From Mycobacteriales bacterium (GTDB taxonomy: Bacteria; Actinomycetota; Actinomycetes; Mycobacteriales; SCTD01), in assembly GCA_040902655.1 (NCBI GenBank), contig JBBDWV010000005.1:1-64000 (forward strand): a stretch of 64,000 nucleotides of DNA. The letters run 5' to 3'. Every line of letters begins with the position of its first letter. Positions within the stretch are counted from its first letter, which is position 1. Below are positions 45,364 through 52,986 of the stretch, piece after piece. Below the pieces are notes generated by a model that ran no database searches, had not been told where the DNA came from, and was given only the letters and a program-made list of their open reading frames with translations. The position numbers were made by a program, and so were the translations under genes.

Positions 45364-46433
45364 GAGCCCGCCTGATAGGTGGCGAACACCTTGTTGGAGT
45401 TGAAGATGCCGGTCTCGATGAACTCCGTCCACGTCGGCACCGGCCGGCCGAGCGCCTCCATGGCGCCCAGCAGCGGGAACCAGTTCAGCAGCTCCTGCTG
45501 CCCGGCCGACTCGACCTCCTCGAGCGGGGTCCGGCGCCACTGGTCCACATCGCCGCACGCCATCGCGTCGTAGAGCCGGCGGTCGCTGGGGGTGTCCGGG
45601 CGCAGCCGCCAGGTCTTGTCGCAGATGAAGGCGTGCGACCAGCTGGACGAGGACACCAGCGCGACCCGCCAGGGCGAGGCGGCGAGCACCTCTGCGACGG
45701 CGGCACCGACGTCCATGAGCCGGGCGGGGGTGGGCGACGGCGGGTCGAGCTCGCGCACATCGTCGAAGGGCGCCATGAATCCTTGGTAACTGATGACCCT
45801 GCGGCCGTAGCAGTTGATCGGAAACGGCAGGACCGGGTAGGGGAAGCCGGTGCGGTGGTAGTCGAGGTACAGCACCGCGTTGAGGAATGCGTGCGGCAGG
45901 CTCGGGTGGTGCAGCCGCTCGTACGCGTAGGCCACGTCCACACCCCGCTCGAGCAGCCCGCTCACCAGATGCTTGCCGATGTCGCGACGACCACGGATGG
46001 TGAAGCTCGTCTCCGCCGTCTCACCCCACACGTTCGGGCGGCCCTTCATGTCCGAGGAGTCCGCGGCGTGGGCCCACGGGCGCACCTCGATGTCCTCGTA
46101 GGCCAGGACGGCGTACGGCGGGATGATGTCCTCGCGGAAGTTTTCGTACTGATCGTCGCCCCAGATGAGCACGACGTCCGGGGCGAAGGCGTCGATCTCC
46201 TCGCGCGCACGCTCGAAGCCCTTGATCAGCGCGGCCCGGTGGCCGGCCGCGGCGGCGACACCCTCGTCGTCGGCCCACTCCCGGCGCGCGATCTCCGGCC
46301 AGTTCACCGGGTCCTTCTCGGCGGCCGGGATGGCCGGGTCGGCGAGGATCCGACGCATGATCCCGGCCATGTCGGCGTCCAGCCCGCTGAACGGCGGGTA
46401 GTGGGACAGCCCTACCCCGAGCACCTCGGCCAT
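45360..46433 (-). CDS. LigB-superfamily (class III) extradiol ring-cleavage dioxygenase
   Basis: Opens a catechol-type ring next to the two hydroxyls with Fe(II). The 357-residue protein begins MAEVLGVGLSHYPPFSG, where H11 matches the first iron ligand of class III enzymes. VVLIWGDDQYENFRED occupies the second ligand strand, and SSSSWSHAF resembles the conserved catalytic-His region. Notably the second strand has Gln where I expect His (GDDQ instead of G-D/N-D-H). It is first in the upper operon, with a clear ribosome binding site (GGAGGAGG) and a good promoter upstream. Its partner is the C-C hydrolase. Substrate and metal need testing. Confidence 0.8.
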   Translation of the reverse strand: MAEVLGVGLSHYPPFSGLDADMAGIMRRILADPAIPAAEKDPVNWPEIARREWADDEGVAAAAGHRAALIKGFERAREEIDAFAPDVVLIWGDDQYENFREDIIPPYAVLAYEDIEVRPWAHAADSSDMKGRPNVWGETAETSFTIRGRRDIGKHLVSGLLERGVDVAYAYERLHHPSLPHAFLNAVLYLDYHRTGFPYPVLPFPINCYGRRVISYQGFMAPFDDVRELDPPSPTPARLMDVGAAVAEVLAASPWRVALVSSSSWSHAFICDKTWRLRPDTPSDRRLYDAMACGDVDQWRRTPLEEVESAGQQELLNWFPLLGAMEALGRPVPTWTEFIETGIFNSNKVFATYQAGS

Positions 46434-46463
46434 TCGTCCTCCTCCAGCGGCGGCAACAGCCCA

Positions 46464-46493
46464 AGACTAGGTTTGGTACTGAACTTTCGTCAA
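46464..46493 (-). promoter_or_regulatory. Promoter of the extradiol dioxygenase-Rieske operon
   Basis: On the minus strand: -35 TTGACG (46493-46488), 18-bp spacer, -10 TAGTCT (46469-46464), about 31 bp before the ATG at 46433. The spacer contains an imperfect repeat around GGTAC (AGGTT...AACTT) that could bind the divergent MarR protein. Confidence 0.6.
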
Positions 46494-46591
46494 GCATGAA
46501 TGTTTCGCTTCCCCTGGCCGTGGCCTACGCTCCAGGTGCGGTGCACGGTCGGAACCGCCGACGGCAGCACGCGCGGCGAGAGGACGGCGGA

Positions 46592-47176
46592 GTGGCGACT
46601 GACGCGAAAGTGCGCAACGGCACCGGAAGGGTCCGGAGCCAGGGCAGCCGGAAGCCGGACGAGACAAGCGTGCCGTGGCAGGTCTCGCGGGCCGCCGAGC
46701 AGCACGGCGCGGAGTTCGACCCGAGCCTGCTGGCCCTGACCCTGACGCTCTACCGCACCATGTGGGCCTTCGACAGGGTGAGCGCCGCGGAGCTTGCCCC
46801 GCACGGCTTCACCGTGAGCCAGTTCCACATCCTCGCCGTCCTGCACCGGGCCGAACACCCCCTCACCATGGGGGAGCTGGGGCGGGCGGTCTCGGTACGA
46901 CCCGCCAACCTGACCGGGGTGGTCGACGCCCTCACCCGACGGTCGCTGATCGAACGCCAGGTGAACCCCACCGACCGTCGTTCCTTCCTGATCGCGAACA
47001 CCGCAGCAGGCGAAGACTTCCTGGCGCAGTTCTTTCCCGGGCACTGGCGCTACCTGGAGACGATGATGTCCGGCTTGAGCCGCAAGGAGCGCGTGCAGCT
47101 GACGGAGCTGCTCGGACGCCTGCACACCTCCGTCGAGGCGGCCGGACTGGAGCCGCCCGGCGAACTCGAAGAGTGA
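46592..47176 (+). CDS. MarR-family transcriptional regulator
   Basis: A 194-residue regulator with a winged helix at about residues 70-145 (FTVSQFHILAVLHRAEHPLT then MGELGRAVSVRPANLTGVVDALTRRSLIERQVNPTDRRS), including the DxRS wing typical of MarR. The GTG at 46592 is preceded by GAGAGG; an upstream in-frame ATG at 46496 would lie within the promoter region of the divergent operon. MarR proteins usually repress the adjacent divergent operon and are released by aromatic ligands, which fits here. It overlaps the next gene by 4 bp. Confidence 0.9.
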   Translation: MATDAKVRNGTGRVRSQGSRKPDETSVPWQVSRAAEQHGAEFDPSLLALTLTLYRTMWAFDRVSAAELAPHGFTVSQFHILAVLHRAEHPLTMGELGRAVSVRPANLTGVVDALTRRSLIERQVNPTDRRSFLIANTAAGEDFLAQFFPGHWRYLETMMSGLSRKERVQLTELLGRLHTSVEAAGLEPPGELEE

Positions 47177-48195
47177 GTCCGGCACAGCCAACGAGCGGGG
47201 CTACTCCGTCGGGTCGGATCGACATCCACACGCACGTCGTCCCGCCGACGCTGCCGCGGCTCGCCGAGCGCTTCGCGGGGCAGGCCTGGCCCGAGCTCGT
47301 CGCCACCGGCGCCTGCAGCGCAGACCTCACTCTCGGCGGCACGTTCTTCCGAACGCTGGACGACCGGTGCTGGAATCCGGAGCGCCGGATCGAGGAGATG
47401 GACGCCGAGGGCGTGGCCCTGCAGGTCGTCTCCCCGATCCCGGTCACCTTCAGCTATGCGCTCCCCGCGGCGGGTGTGGCCGAGTTGGCCCTGGCGCAGA
47501 ACGAGTGGATCGCCGACCTGGTCCGCCGGCACCCCAGCCGGTTCGCCGGGCTGGGCACCCTTCCCCTGCAGGATCCCGACGTCGCAGCGCTGCTGGTCGT
47601 CGAAGCGGTACGCGACCTGGGACTCCAGGGCCTGGAGATCGGCACCAACGTCGACGGGCGCGCCCTCGACGACCCGTCGCTGGAAGCGGTCTACGCCGCC
47701 TGCGAGGAGGTCGACGCGCTGCTGTTCGTGCATCCGTGGCAGGTGCTGGGGGAGGACCGGCTGGGACAGCACGGGCTGCTCTACTCCGTCGGCATGCCGG
47801 CGGAGACCGCGGCGGCTGCTGCCACGCTGGTGCTGGGTGGGGTCCTGGACCGGCACCCCCGGCTCCGGGTCGTTCTCGCCCACGGCGGTGGCGCGCTCCT
47901 CCCGATGCTGCCGCGGATCGAGCGCTGCATCACGATGCTGCCGGGCCTGACTCCGCCGGACCGTCCGGTCCGCGACTACCTGCGCCGGTTCTGGTACGAC
48001 TCGCTGGTCTACGACGCCGGGACGCTGCGCTCGCTCGTGCTCGCGGTGGGCGCGGACCGCGTCATGGTCGGAACTGACTATCCGTTCCCGATCGCCGAGC
48101 GTCCGGCCGGCGCGGCGGTGCTCGCGGCGGGCCTCGACGCGCGGGACGTCGATGCCGTTCTGAGCGGGACGGCCGAGGCCCTGCTCCGGCGCTGA
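47173..48195 (+). CDS. Amidohydrolase-family decarboxylase (ACMSD-like)
   Basis: A 340-residue metal-dependent TIM-barrel protein related to 2-amino-3-carboxymuconate-6-semialdehyde decarboxylase and gamma-resorcylate decarboxylase. Metal-site motifs are IDIHTHVVPP (HxH), FVHPW, LAHGGG and GTDYPFP. The segment RCWNPERRIEEMDAEGVALQ then VVSPIPVTFSY strongly resembles the ACMSD subgroup. The GTG start overlaps the marR stop (GTGA), so it is co-expressed with the regulator. Non-oxidative decarboxylation of a carboxylated ring-fission product or of a dihydroxybenzoate is the likely chemistry; the substrate is unknown. Confidence 0.8.
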   Translation: MSPAQPTSGATPSGRIDIHTHVVPPTLPRLAERFAGQAWPELVATGACSADLTLGGTFFRTLDDRCWNPERRIEEMDAEGVALQVVSPIPVTFSYALPAAGVAELALAQNEWIADLVRRHPSRFAGLGTLPLQDPDVAALLVVEAVRDLGLQGLEIGTNVDGRALDDPSLEAVYAACEEVDALLFVHPWQVLGEDRLGQHGLLYSVGMPAETAAAAATLVLGGVLDRHPRLRVVLAHGGGALLPMLPRIERCITMLPGLTPPDRPVRDYLRRFWYDSLVYDAGTLRSLVLAVGADRVMVGTDYPFPIAERPAGAAVLAAGLDARDVDAVLSGTAEALLRR

Positions 48196-48261
48196 GCGCC
48201 ATCGCGCGCTGTCCCGGTACCGCCGAGGATGTCGTCGACCTACAGACCTCCGCTTCGTTGG

Positions 48262-48291
48262 TTGCTCGTCACGATTGTCCACCTCTAGAAT
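48262..48291 (+). promoter_or_regulatory. Promoter candidate for the CoA-transferase gene
   Basis: TTGCTC (48262-48267), 18-bp spacer, TAGAAT (48286-48291; 5 of 6 to the -10 consensus), followed by an AT-rich run. It would give an mRNA leader of about 86 bases. It is the only AT-rich island in this part of the window. Confidence 0.5.
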
Positions 48292-48383
48292 TTTTTGAGA
48301 GCGACTGTTAATTTCCTCCCATGGTGAGCGGCCTGTGCCCGCGCCGCTCGCTCAGCTACTGACCTGAGAGCCGCTCGAACGCC

Positions 48384-49568
48384 ATGCCCGTCGACGCTGA
48401 CAGCACACCTGCGCGGGGCCCGCTCGCGGGCATCCGGGTCGTGGAGATCGCCAGCTTCATCGCCGGCCCCTATGCCGGGCAGCTGTTGGCCGATCTGGGC
48501 GCGGAGGTCGTCAAGGTGGAGTCCCCGTCGGGGGGTGACCCGTTCCGCAGCTTCGCCGGAGGCAGCTACGCGCCGCACTTCCTGGCCTACAACAGGAACA
48601 AGCGCAGCGTCGCGGTGGACCTGCGCAGCGAGCACGGCGCAGCGGTCGGCCGCGGGCTGGTGGAGCGGGCGGACGTCCTGCTGGAGAACTCCCGCCCCGG
48701 CGTCATGGACCGGCTCGGTCTGGGCTACGAGACGGTGCGCGGCTGGAATCCCCGCCTCGTCTACTGCTCGGTCTCCGGCTTCGGCCAGGAGGGCCCGGCG
48801 GCCGATCGGCCGGTCTACGACACCGTGGCGCAGGCTCTGGGCGGGATGCTCAGCCAGACGCTCGACCCGGACAAGCCGCGGATCACCGGCCCGGCGATGT
48901 CCGACGGCATCGCCGGACTCACCGCGGCCTACGCCGTTCTGGCCGCCCTCACGGCACGCGGCGCGGACGGGCCGGGGCAGCACGTCGACGTGTCGATGTT
49001 CGCCGCGACGGCGGCGTTCCTCACCTCGGAGGCGGCCATCTGGCACGCGACCGGCGACCGCGGGGGGCCGCACCGGCGGCCCAGCCTGAGCCAGTCGTAT
49101 GCCTTCACGTGCAGCGACGACCGGGTCATCACGGTGCATCTGTCGTCGCCGGCGAAGTTCTGGACCTCCTTCGTCGCGGCCGTCGAGCGCGCCGACCTGC
49201 TCACCGATCCCCGCTTCGCCACCCGCGAAGCCCGGGTGGAGCACTTCGAGGACCTGCATGTCGAGCTGGCTCCGGTCTTCCGCAGGCGGCCGGTCGAGGC
49301 GTGGCGGGAGGCCTTCCTGCACCACGACGTGCCGCACGCGCAGGTCAACTCGATCGAGGACGTCTTCGCCGAGCCGCAGGCGCAGCACTGGGGGCTCGAG
49401 CTCCGCCTGCAGCACCCCACGCAGGGGGAGGTGGTCGGCGTCGCCCCGCCGGTGCGCTTCTCGCAGACGCCGTGCCAGCAGCTGGCGGCGCCACCGACGC
49501 TCGGCCAGGACACCGCGGCGGTCCTCGCCGAGCTGGGGCTGCCGGCGGCTCCGCCAGAGCCGGCCTGA
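48384..49568 (+). CDS. Family III CoA-transferase (CaiB/BaiF)
   Basis: Moves CoA between carboxylic acids; used to activate aromatic, dicarboxylic or keto acids. The 394-residue protein opens GPLAGIRVVEIASFIAGPYAGQLLADLGAEVVKVESPSGGDPFR, contains YNRNKRSVAVDL, and has the catalytic region SGFGQEGPAADRPVYDTVAQALGG. In this family the aspartate after the GxGxxGP segment forms the acyl anhydride. It has its own likely promoter 190 bp after the amidohydrolase. It could activate a beta-keto acid made by the adjacent carboxylase operon, though it is on the opposite strand. Confidence 0.87.
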   Translation: MPVDADSTPARGPLAGIRVVEIASFIAGPYAGQLLADLGAEVVKVESPSGGDPFRSFAGGSYAPHFLAYNRNKRSVAVDLRSEHGAAVGRGLVERADVLLENSRPGVMDRLGLGYETVRGWNPRLVYCSVSGFGQEGPAADRPVYDTVAQALGGMLSQTLDPDKPRITGPAMSDGIAGLTAAYAVLAALTARGADGPGQHVDVSMFAATAAFLTSEAAIWHATGDRGGPHRRPSLSQSYAFTCSDDRVITVHLSSPAKFWTSFVAAVERADLLTDPRFATREARVEHFEDLHVELAPVFRRRPVEAWREAFLHHDVPHAQVNSIEDVFAEPQAQHWGLELRLQHPTQGEVVGVAPPVRFSQTPCQQLAAPPTLGQDTAAVLAELGLPAAPPEPA

Positions 49569-49579
49569 GGGCCTGACGA

Positions 49580-49603
49580 TCGCGCGGAGACCGGGGCGCG
49601 CGA
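49580..49603. terminator. Hairpin between convergent genes
   Basis: TCGCGCG (49580-49586) and CGCGCGA (49597-49603) form a perfect 7-bp stem with a 10-base loop in the 40-bp gap between the CoA-transferase and the minus-strand amidohydrolase. No T-tract. Likely bidirectional terminator. Confidence 0.5.
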
Positions 49604-49608
49604 CCCGC

Positions 49609-50463
49609 TCAGATGCCGAACAGCCGGCGCGCGTTCTCGAGCAGCACCTTCGGCCGCACCTCGTCCTTGATCGGGAGCTCGGCGAACTCCGCCAGCCAGC
49701 GCTCCGGGGTGATGACCGGCCAGTCGGAGCCGAAGAGCACCCGGTCCTGCAGCATCGTGTTGACGTGCTGCACCAGCTGCGGCGGGAAGTACTTCGGAGC
49801 CCAGCCGGACAGGTCGAGGTAGACGTTGCCCTTGTGCCGGGCCATTGCCAGCTGCTCGTCCTGCCACGGCCATCCCGGGTGCGCCGAGATGATCGTGAGT
49901 CCCGGGTGGTCGGCGGCGATGTCGTCGAGGTAGGGAATGGGGGCGGTGTACTTCAGCTTGAAGCCCAGGCCGCCCCGCTGCCCCGCCCCGTTCCCCATCA
50001 TGCCGGTGTGGAACAGGCAGATCAGGCCCAACTCGGCTGCCAGCTCCCACAGCGGCGCGAACCGCGGCGCGTTGGCCTCGAAATGCTGGCGACCCGGGTT
50101 GAACTTCAGGCCCCGCAGGCCGAGACCCTTGATCCGCCGGACTTCCTCGAGCGCCAGCCTGCCCATCCAGGGATCGACACCACCGAAGCCCAGGAACACG
50201 TCCGGGTGGTCACGGACCGCCCGTGCGACGTGGTCGTTCGGGACCGGCGGCAGGCCCGAGCTGGTGGAGTCGTCAGAGGCCAGCAGCACGCACATCATCC
50301 GCCGGCGCCGGTAATCCTCGGCAAGCGTGTCCAACGACACGGGGTCCATCTGCTTGCCGAAGTACGTCGACATGGCCTCGCGACGGCCGCCGCCCATCGA
50401 GGCGAGCGAGACGTCGTCCCACGGGTGGACGTGGCAGTCGATCGCGGTCAGGTCAGCCAGCAT
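49609..50463 (-). CDS. Amidohydrolase-family protein (TIM-barrel hydrolase or decarboxylase)
   Basis: A 284-residue amidohydrolase_2-type protein with metal-site motifs AIDCHVHPWDD (HxH), LFHTGM, ISAHPGWPW and FGSDWPVI. It ends with the family's LLLENARRLFGI-like helix (KVLLENARRLFGI). The ATG at 50463 lies inside the last codons of the upstream HyuA-like gene (11-bp overlap), so it is translated from the carboxylase operon mRNA. It probably processes the carboxylated product or a precursor ester/lactone, but the reaction is not evident. Confidence 0.8.
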   Translation of the reverse strand: MLADLTAIDCHVHPWDDVSLASMGGGRREAMSTYFGKQMDPVSLDTLAEDYRRRRMMCVLLASDDSTSSGLPPVPNDHVARAVRDHPDVFLGFGGVDPWMGRLALEEVRRIKGLGLRGLKFNPGRQHFEANAPRFAPLWELAAELGLICLFHTGMMGNGAGQRGGLGFKLKYTAPIPYLDDIAADHPGLTIISAHPGWPWQDEQLAMARHKGNVYLDLSGWAPKYFPPQLVQHVNTMLQDRVLFGSDWPVITPERWLAEFAELPIKDEVRPKVLLENARRLFGI

Positions 50464-52252
50464 CCGGCAGCGTCCTCTCCATGACGATGTTGCCCCACTC
50501 GTCGATCCGTGCGCCCCAGCCGTCGTTCACGGCATAGGAGCTGTCTGCCGCCTCGATGATGGCCGGCCCGTCGAGCTCCGCCCCGCGCGCGAGTTCGGCC
50601 AGCTGGAACACCGGTGTCGGGACCGCCTCGACCGAGTCCTCCCAACGCACCGCACGCCGTTCCTTCGGCTCCGGCCGGGACGGCTCGACGGACGCGGCGA
50701 CCGGCAGCCAGTGCGGGGTGGGCGCCCAGGCGCTCAGCGTGGCCCGCCCGTCGCGGGTGCCCGCCTCATAGCGGATGTCCGAGGCGGGAAAGCCCTCACC
50801 GCGCATGTCGACCTCGGCCTGGCGGCGGAGCGCGCCCGGGTCCTTGCCGGCGTACTCGTGCCGGACGTCTGCGGTGGACGACCCGAAGGCGCTGAACACC
50901 GAACCGAAGGGGAAGCCGACCACGCGCCGGATCCCGATCAGATCGGCCAGGCCACAGCCGTGCAAGGGGCCGCCGCCCCCGAAGGCGAACAGGGTGAAGC
51001 TGCCGGGGTCGTCCAGCCGGCTGCCGATCAGCCCGGCCATGCCCTCGTTCACCCGACTCCTGATGGCCATCGCGAGATCCTCGGTGGAGCCTTCCAGCTG
51101 CCGCCCGACGCGTCGGGCGATCGCCTGCTCGGCGCGGTCTCGGTTGAGCGCCATCCGCCCGCCGAGGAACCTGTCGGGGTCGATCAGGCCCAGGACGAGG
51201 TTCGCGTCGGTCACCGTCGGCTCGACACCGCCCTTGTCGTAGCAGGCGGGACCAGGTGCCGAGCCGGCGCTCTGCGGCCCGACCTGCAGCTGCCCGTCGA
51301 CGACCTTGGCGATGCTGCCGCCCCCGGCACCCAGCGACTCGGTCTCGATCATGGGCACCGACAGGTGCAGGCCGGCCATCCACGGGTCGTCCACCACCGC
51401 AGGGCGGGCGCCCTGCAGGACGGCGACGTCGAGGCTGGTGCCCCCCATGTCGGCGGTGACGACGTTCTGCTCGCCGAGGAGCTCGGCCAGGGCCGCGACG
51501 CCGTTCACGGCCACGGCCGGCCCGCTGCTCAACGTCTGTACCGCGACCGTCTTGGCCACCCGCGCGCAGCCGCCGCTGGCGTGCACGACGAGCAGCGGCC
51601 GGGTCAGACCGTTGTCGCGGACGAGGTCGTCGGCCCGGAACAGCCCCCGCGCGAGCTCGCCGTGCAGGTAGGCGTTCAGCGCCACGGTGTTGGTCCGGGT
51701 GTGGGCATCGCTCGAGTAGCTGACCTCGTGGCTGAGCTGGAGGGGGATCGAGCGCAGGTAGTGGACCGGATAGCGCTCGAGCACGACCGCCCGCAGCGCC
51801 TGTTCGGCCTGGGCATCCCGCAGGCTGACCGCGATCATCCGGGCACCGAGGTTGACCAGTGTCCTGGCGGCCAGCAGCACCTCCTCGTCCTCGGGTGCCG
51901 AGCTGATGCCCACGACCATTCCGGGACGCAGGAAAAGGTCGCCGGCGGGAGCGGGTCCGTCCCCGTACAGGTCCTGCTCGTGGCCCCTCTCCACGATGAG
52001 GCCGAGGGTCGGGCCGCGGCGCTGGAGCAGCGTGTTGGTGCCGAGTGTCGTCGACAGACGTACGACGAGGCAGTCGCGCAGGAAGTCGCGCAAGGGCACG
52101 CCGAAGCGGGACGCGCCTTCGGACAGGCAGTTCAGGAAGCACTCGGTGAGGTCGTGCGGGGTGGTGAGCACCTTCCCTGTCCGGCTCTCGGCCCCGTCGG
52201 TGAAGAAGCCGTCCGTGAAGGTCCCGCCCACGTCCAGGTCCGCGGTGTACAT
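50453..52252 (-). CDS. HyuA-like subunit 2 of an acetophenone-carboxylase-like complex (Apc1-like)
   Basis: A 599-residue ASKHA-fold protein, shorter than typical HyuA (about 690). It has YTADLDVGGTFTDGFFTDG, the central phosphate loop TADMGGTSLDVAVL, GAGGGSIAKVVDGQLQVGP and FAFGGGGPLHGCGLADL. The ATG at 52252 has AAGGAG eight bases upstream and shares a base with the upstream stop. The frame is open for 181 more codons upstream, which is chance. It is the second HyuA in the operon; acetophenone carboxylase of Aromatoleum likewise uses two different HyuA-type chains. The C-terminal region is reduced compared with the paralogue at 55124. Confidence 0.83.
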   Translation of the reverse strand: MYTADLDVGGTFTDGFFTDGAESRTGKVLTTPHDLTECFLNCLSEGASRFGVPLRDFLRDCLVVRLSTTLGTNTLLQRRGPTLGLIVERGHEQDLYGDGPAPAGDLFLRPGMVVGISSAPEDEEVLLAARTLVNLGARMIAVSLRDAQAEQALRAVVLERYPVHYLRSIPLQLSHEVSYSSDAHTRTNTVALNAYLHGELARGLFRADDLVRDNGLTRPLLVVHASGGCARVAKTVAVQTLSSGPAVAVNGVAALAELLGEQNVVTADMGGTSLDVAVLQGARPAVVDDPWMAGLHLSVPMIETESLGAGGGSIAKVVDGQLQVGPQSAGSAPGPACYDKGGVEPTVTDANLVLGLIDPDRFLGGRMALNRDRAEQAIARRVGRQLEGSTEDLAMAIRSRVNEGMAGLIGSRLDDPGSFTLFAFGGGGPLHGCGLADLIGIRRVVGFPFGSVFSAFGSSTADVRHEYAGKDPGALRRQAEVDMRGEGFPASDIRYEAGTRDGRATLSAWAPTPHWLPVAASVEPSRPEPKERRAVRWEDSVEAVPTPVFQLAELARGAELDGPAIIEAADSSYAVNDGWGARIDEWGNIVMERTLPDAG

Positions 52253-52986
52253 CAGCTCAACTCCTTCAGCCACGCAGAGAGGTGCTCGGCCGGCAGGTCC
52301 TGCGGCACCTCTCCGTCGGTCACGACAGGCCTTCCACGCCAGCTGCGGTTCGGCTCCCGAGCCAGCTCGTCCAGGGGCAGCACCTGATCGCGGGGCAGCT
52401 CGTCCAGCACGATGACCTGTGCCCCGAAGTAGCCGGCCACGTTGAGCAGCGGGTTCAGGGAGACGTCCTGCTGCGATCCCACCCCCAGCACCGGGTCCTC
52501 CGCGACGATGAGCAGCCGGGCCCCGCGCTCGAGATAGGCCCGGGCGAGCACCGCGTACAGCTGGGTCAGCTCGGCGGCGTCCACCGGCAGCACGGACTGC
52601 AGGCTGCGAGGTCCCGACAGCACCCCGGCGACGGCCACGTCGTCCCGGAACTCGGTGCTCAGTCGCGCCGTCACCTCGAGTACCTGGGCCAGCGGCGTCG
52701 CGTCCAGCAGGTCCTGTCCGGCCGGGAGGGGAGCGGTCGCGGTCCCGCTCCCGGTGATGCTGCCCGTGGAGTCCCGCTCGACCCGCGCCCCGCACGCCTC
52801 ACCCTCCACGCCGAGGCGGAAGTGCGAGACGACGACCGGCAGGCCGAACAGCTGCTGGGCGCTGCGCAGTGCGAAGGTCGACGAGGTCACGTCGTCGCTG
52901 AGCTCCTCCCAGGTGAGCTGCTCCAGCCGTCCCGCGAGGCGGTAGACGATGGGCAGGAAGCCGATGTCGTGAGGAGGCGCCGTCAT
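52252..52986 (-). CDS. Extra small subunit of the carboxylase-like complex (Apc5 position), uroporphyrinogen-decarboxylase-like
   Basis: A 244-residue soluble protein that I cannot place with certainty. Parts such as YRLAGRLEQLTWEELSDD then TFALRSAQQLFGLPVVVSHF look like the N-terminal region of uroporphyrinogen-decarboxylase-fold proteins (methyltransferases, MtaA-like). ILSGPRS-type (VAGVLSGPRSLQ) and late acidic segments fit that fold. The ATG at 52986 overlaps the HyuB-like stop (ATGA); a longer frame to 53088 is inside the neighbour. Its position between the HyuB-like and second HyuA-like genes corresponds to the fifth, about 34-kDa, subunit of acetophenone carboxylase, though it is smaller. 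Role unknown. Confidence 0.6.
   Translation of the reverse strand: MTAPPHDIGFLPIVYRLAGRLEQLTWEELSDDVTSSTFALRSAQQLFGLPVVVSHFRLGVEGEACGARVERDSTGSITGSGTATAPLPAGQDLLDATPLAQVLEVTARLSTEFRDDVAVAGVLSGPRSLQSVLPVDAAELTQLYAVLARAYLERGARLLIVAEDPVLGVGSQQDVSLNPLLNVAGYFGAQVIVLDELPRDQVLPLDELAREPNRSWRGRPVVTDGEVPQDLPAEHLSAWLKELS

Noticed and set aside
52253-52795. 181-codon upstream extension of the second HyuA-like frame
   Set aside because: Lies inside the small-subunit gene; HyuA homology (DVGGTFTDGF) begins right after the ATG at 52252, which has its own ribosome binding site.
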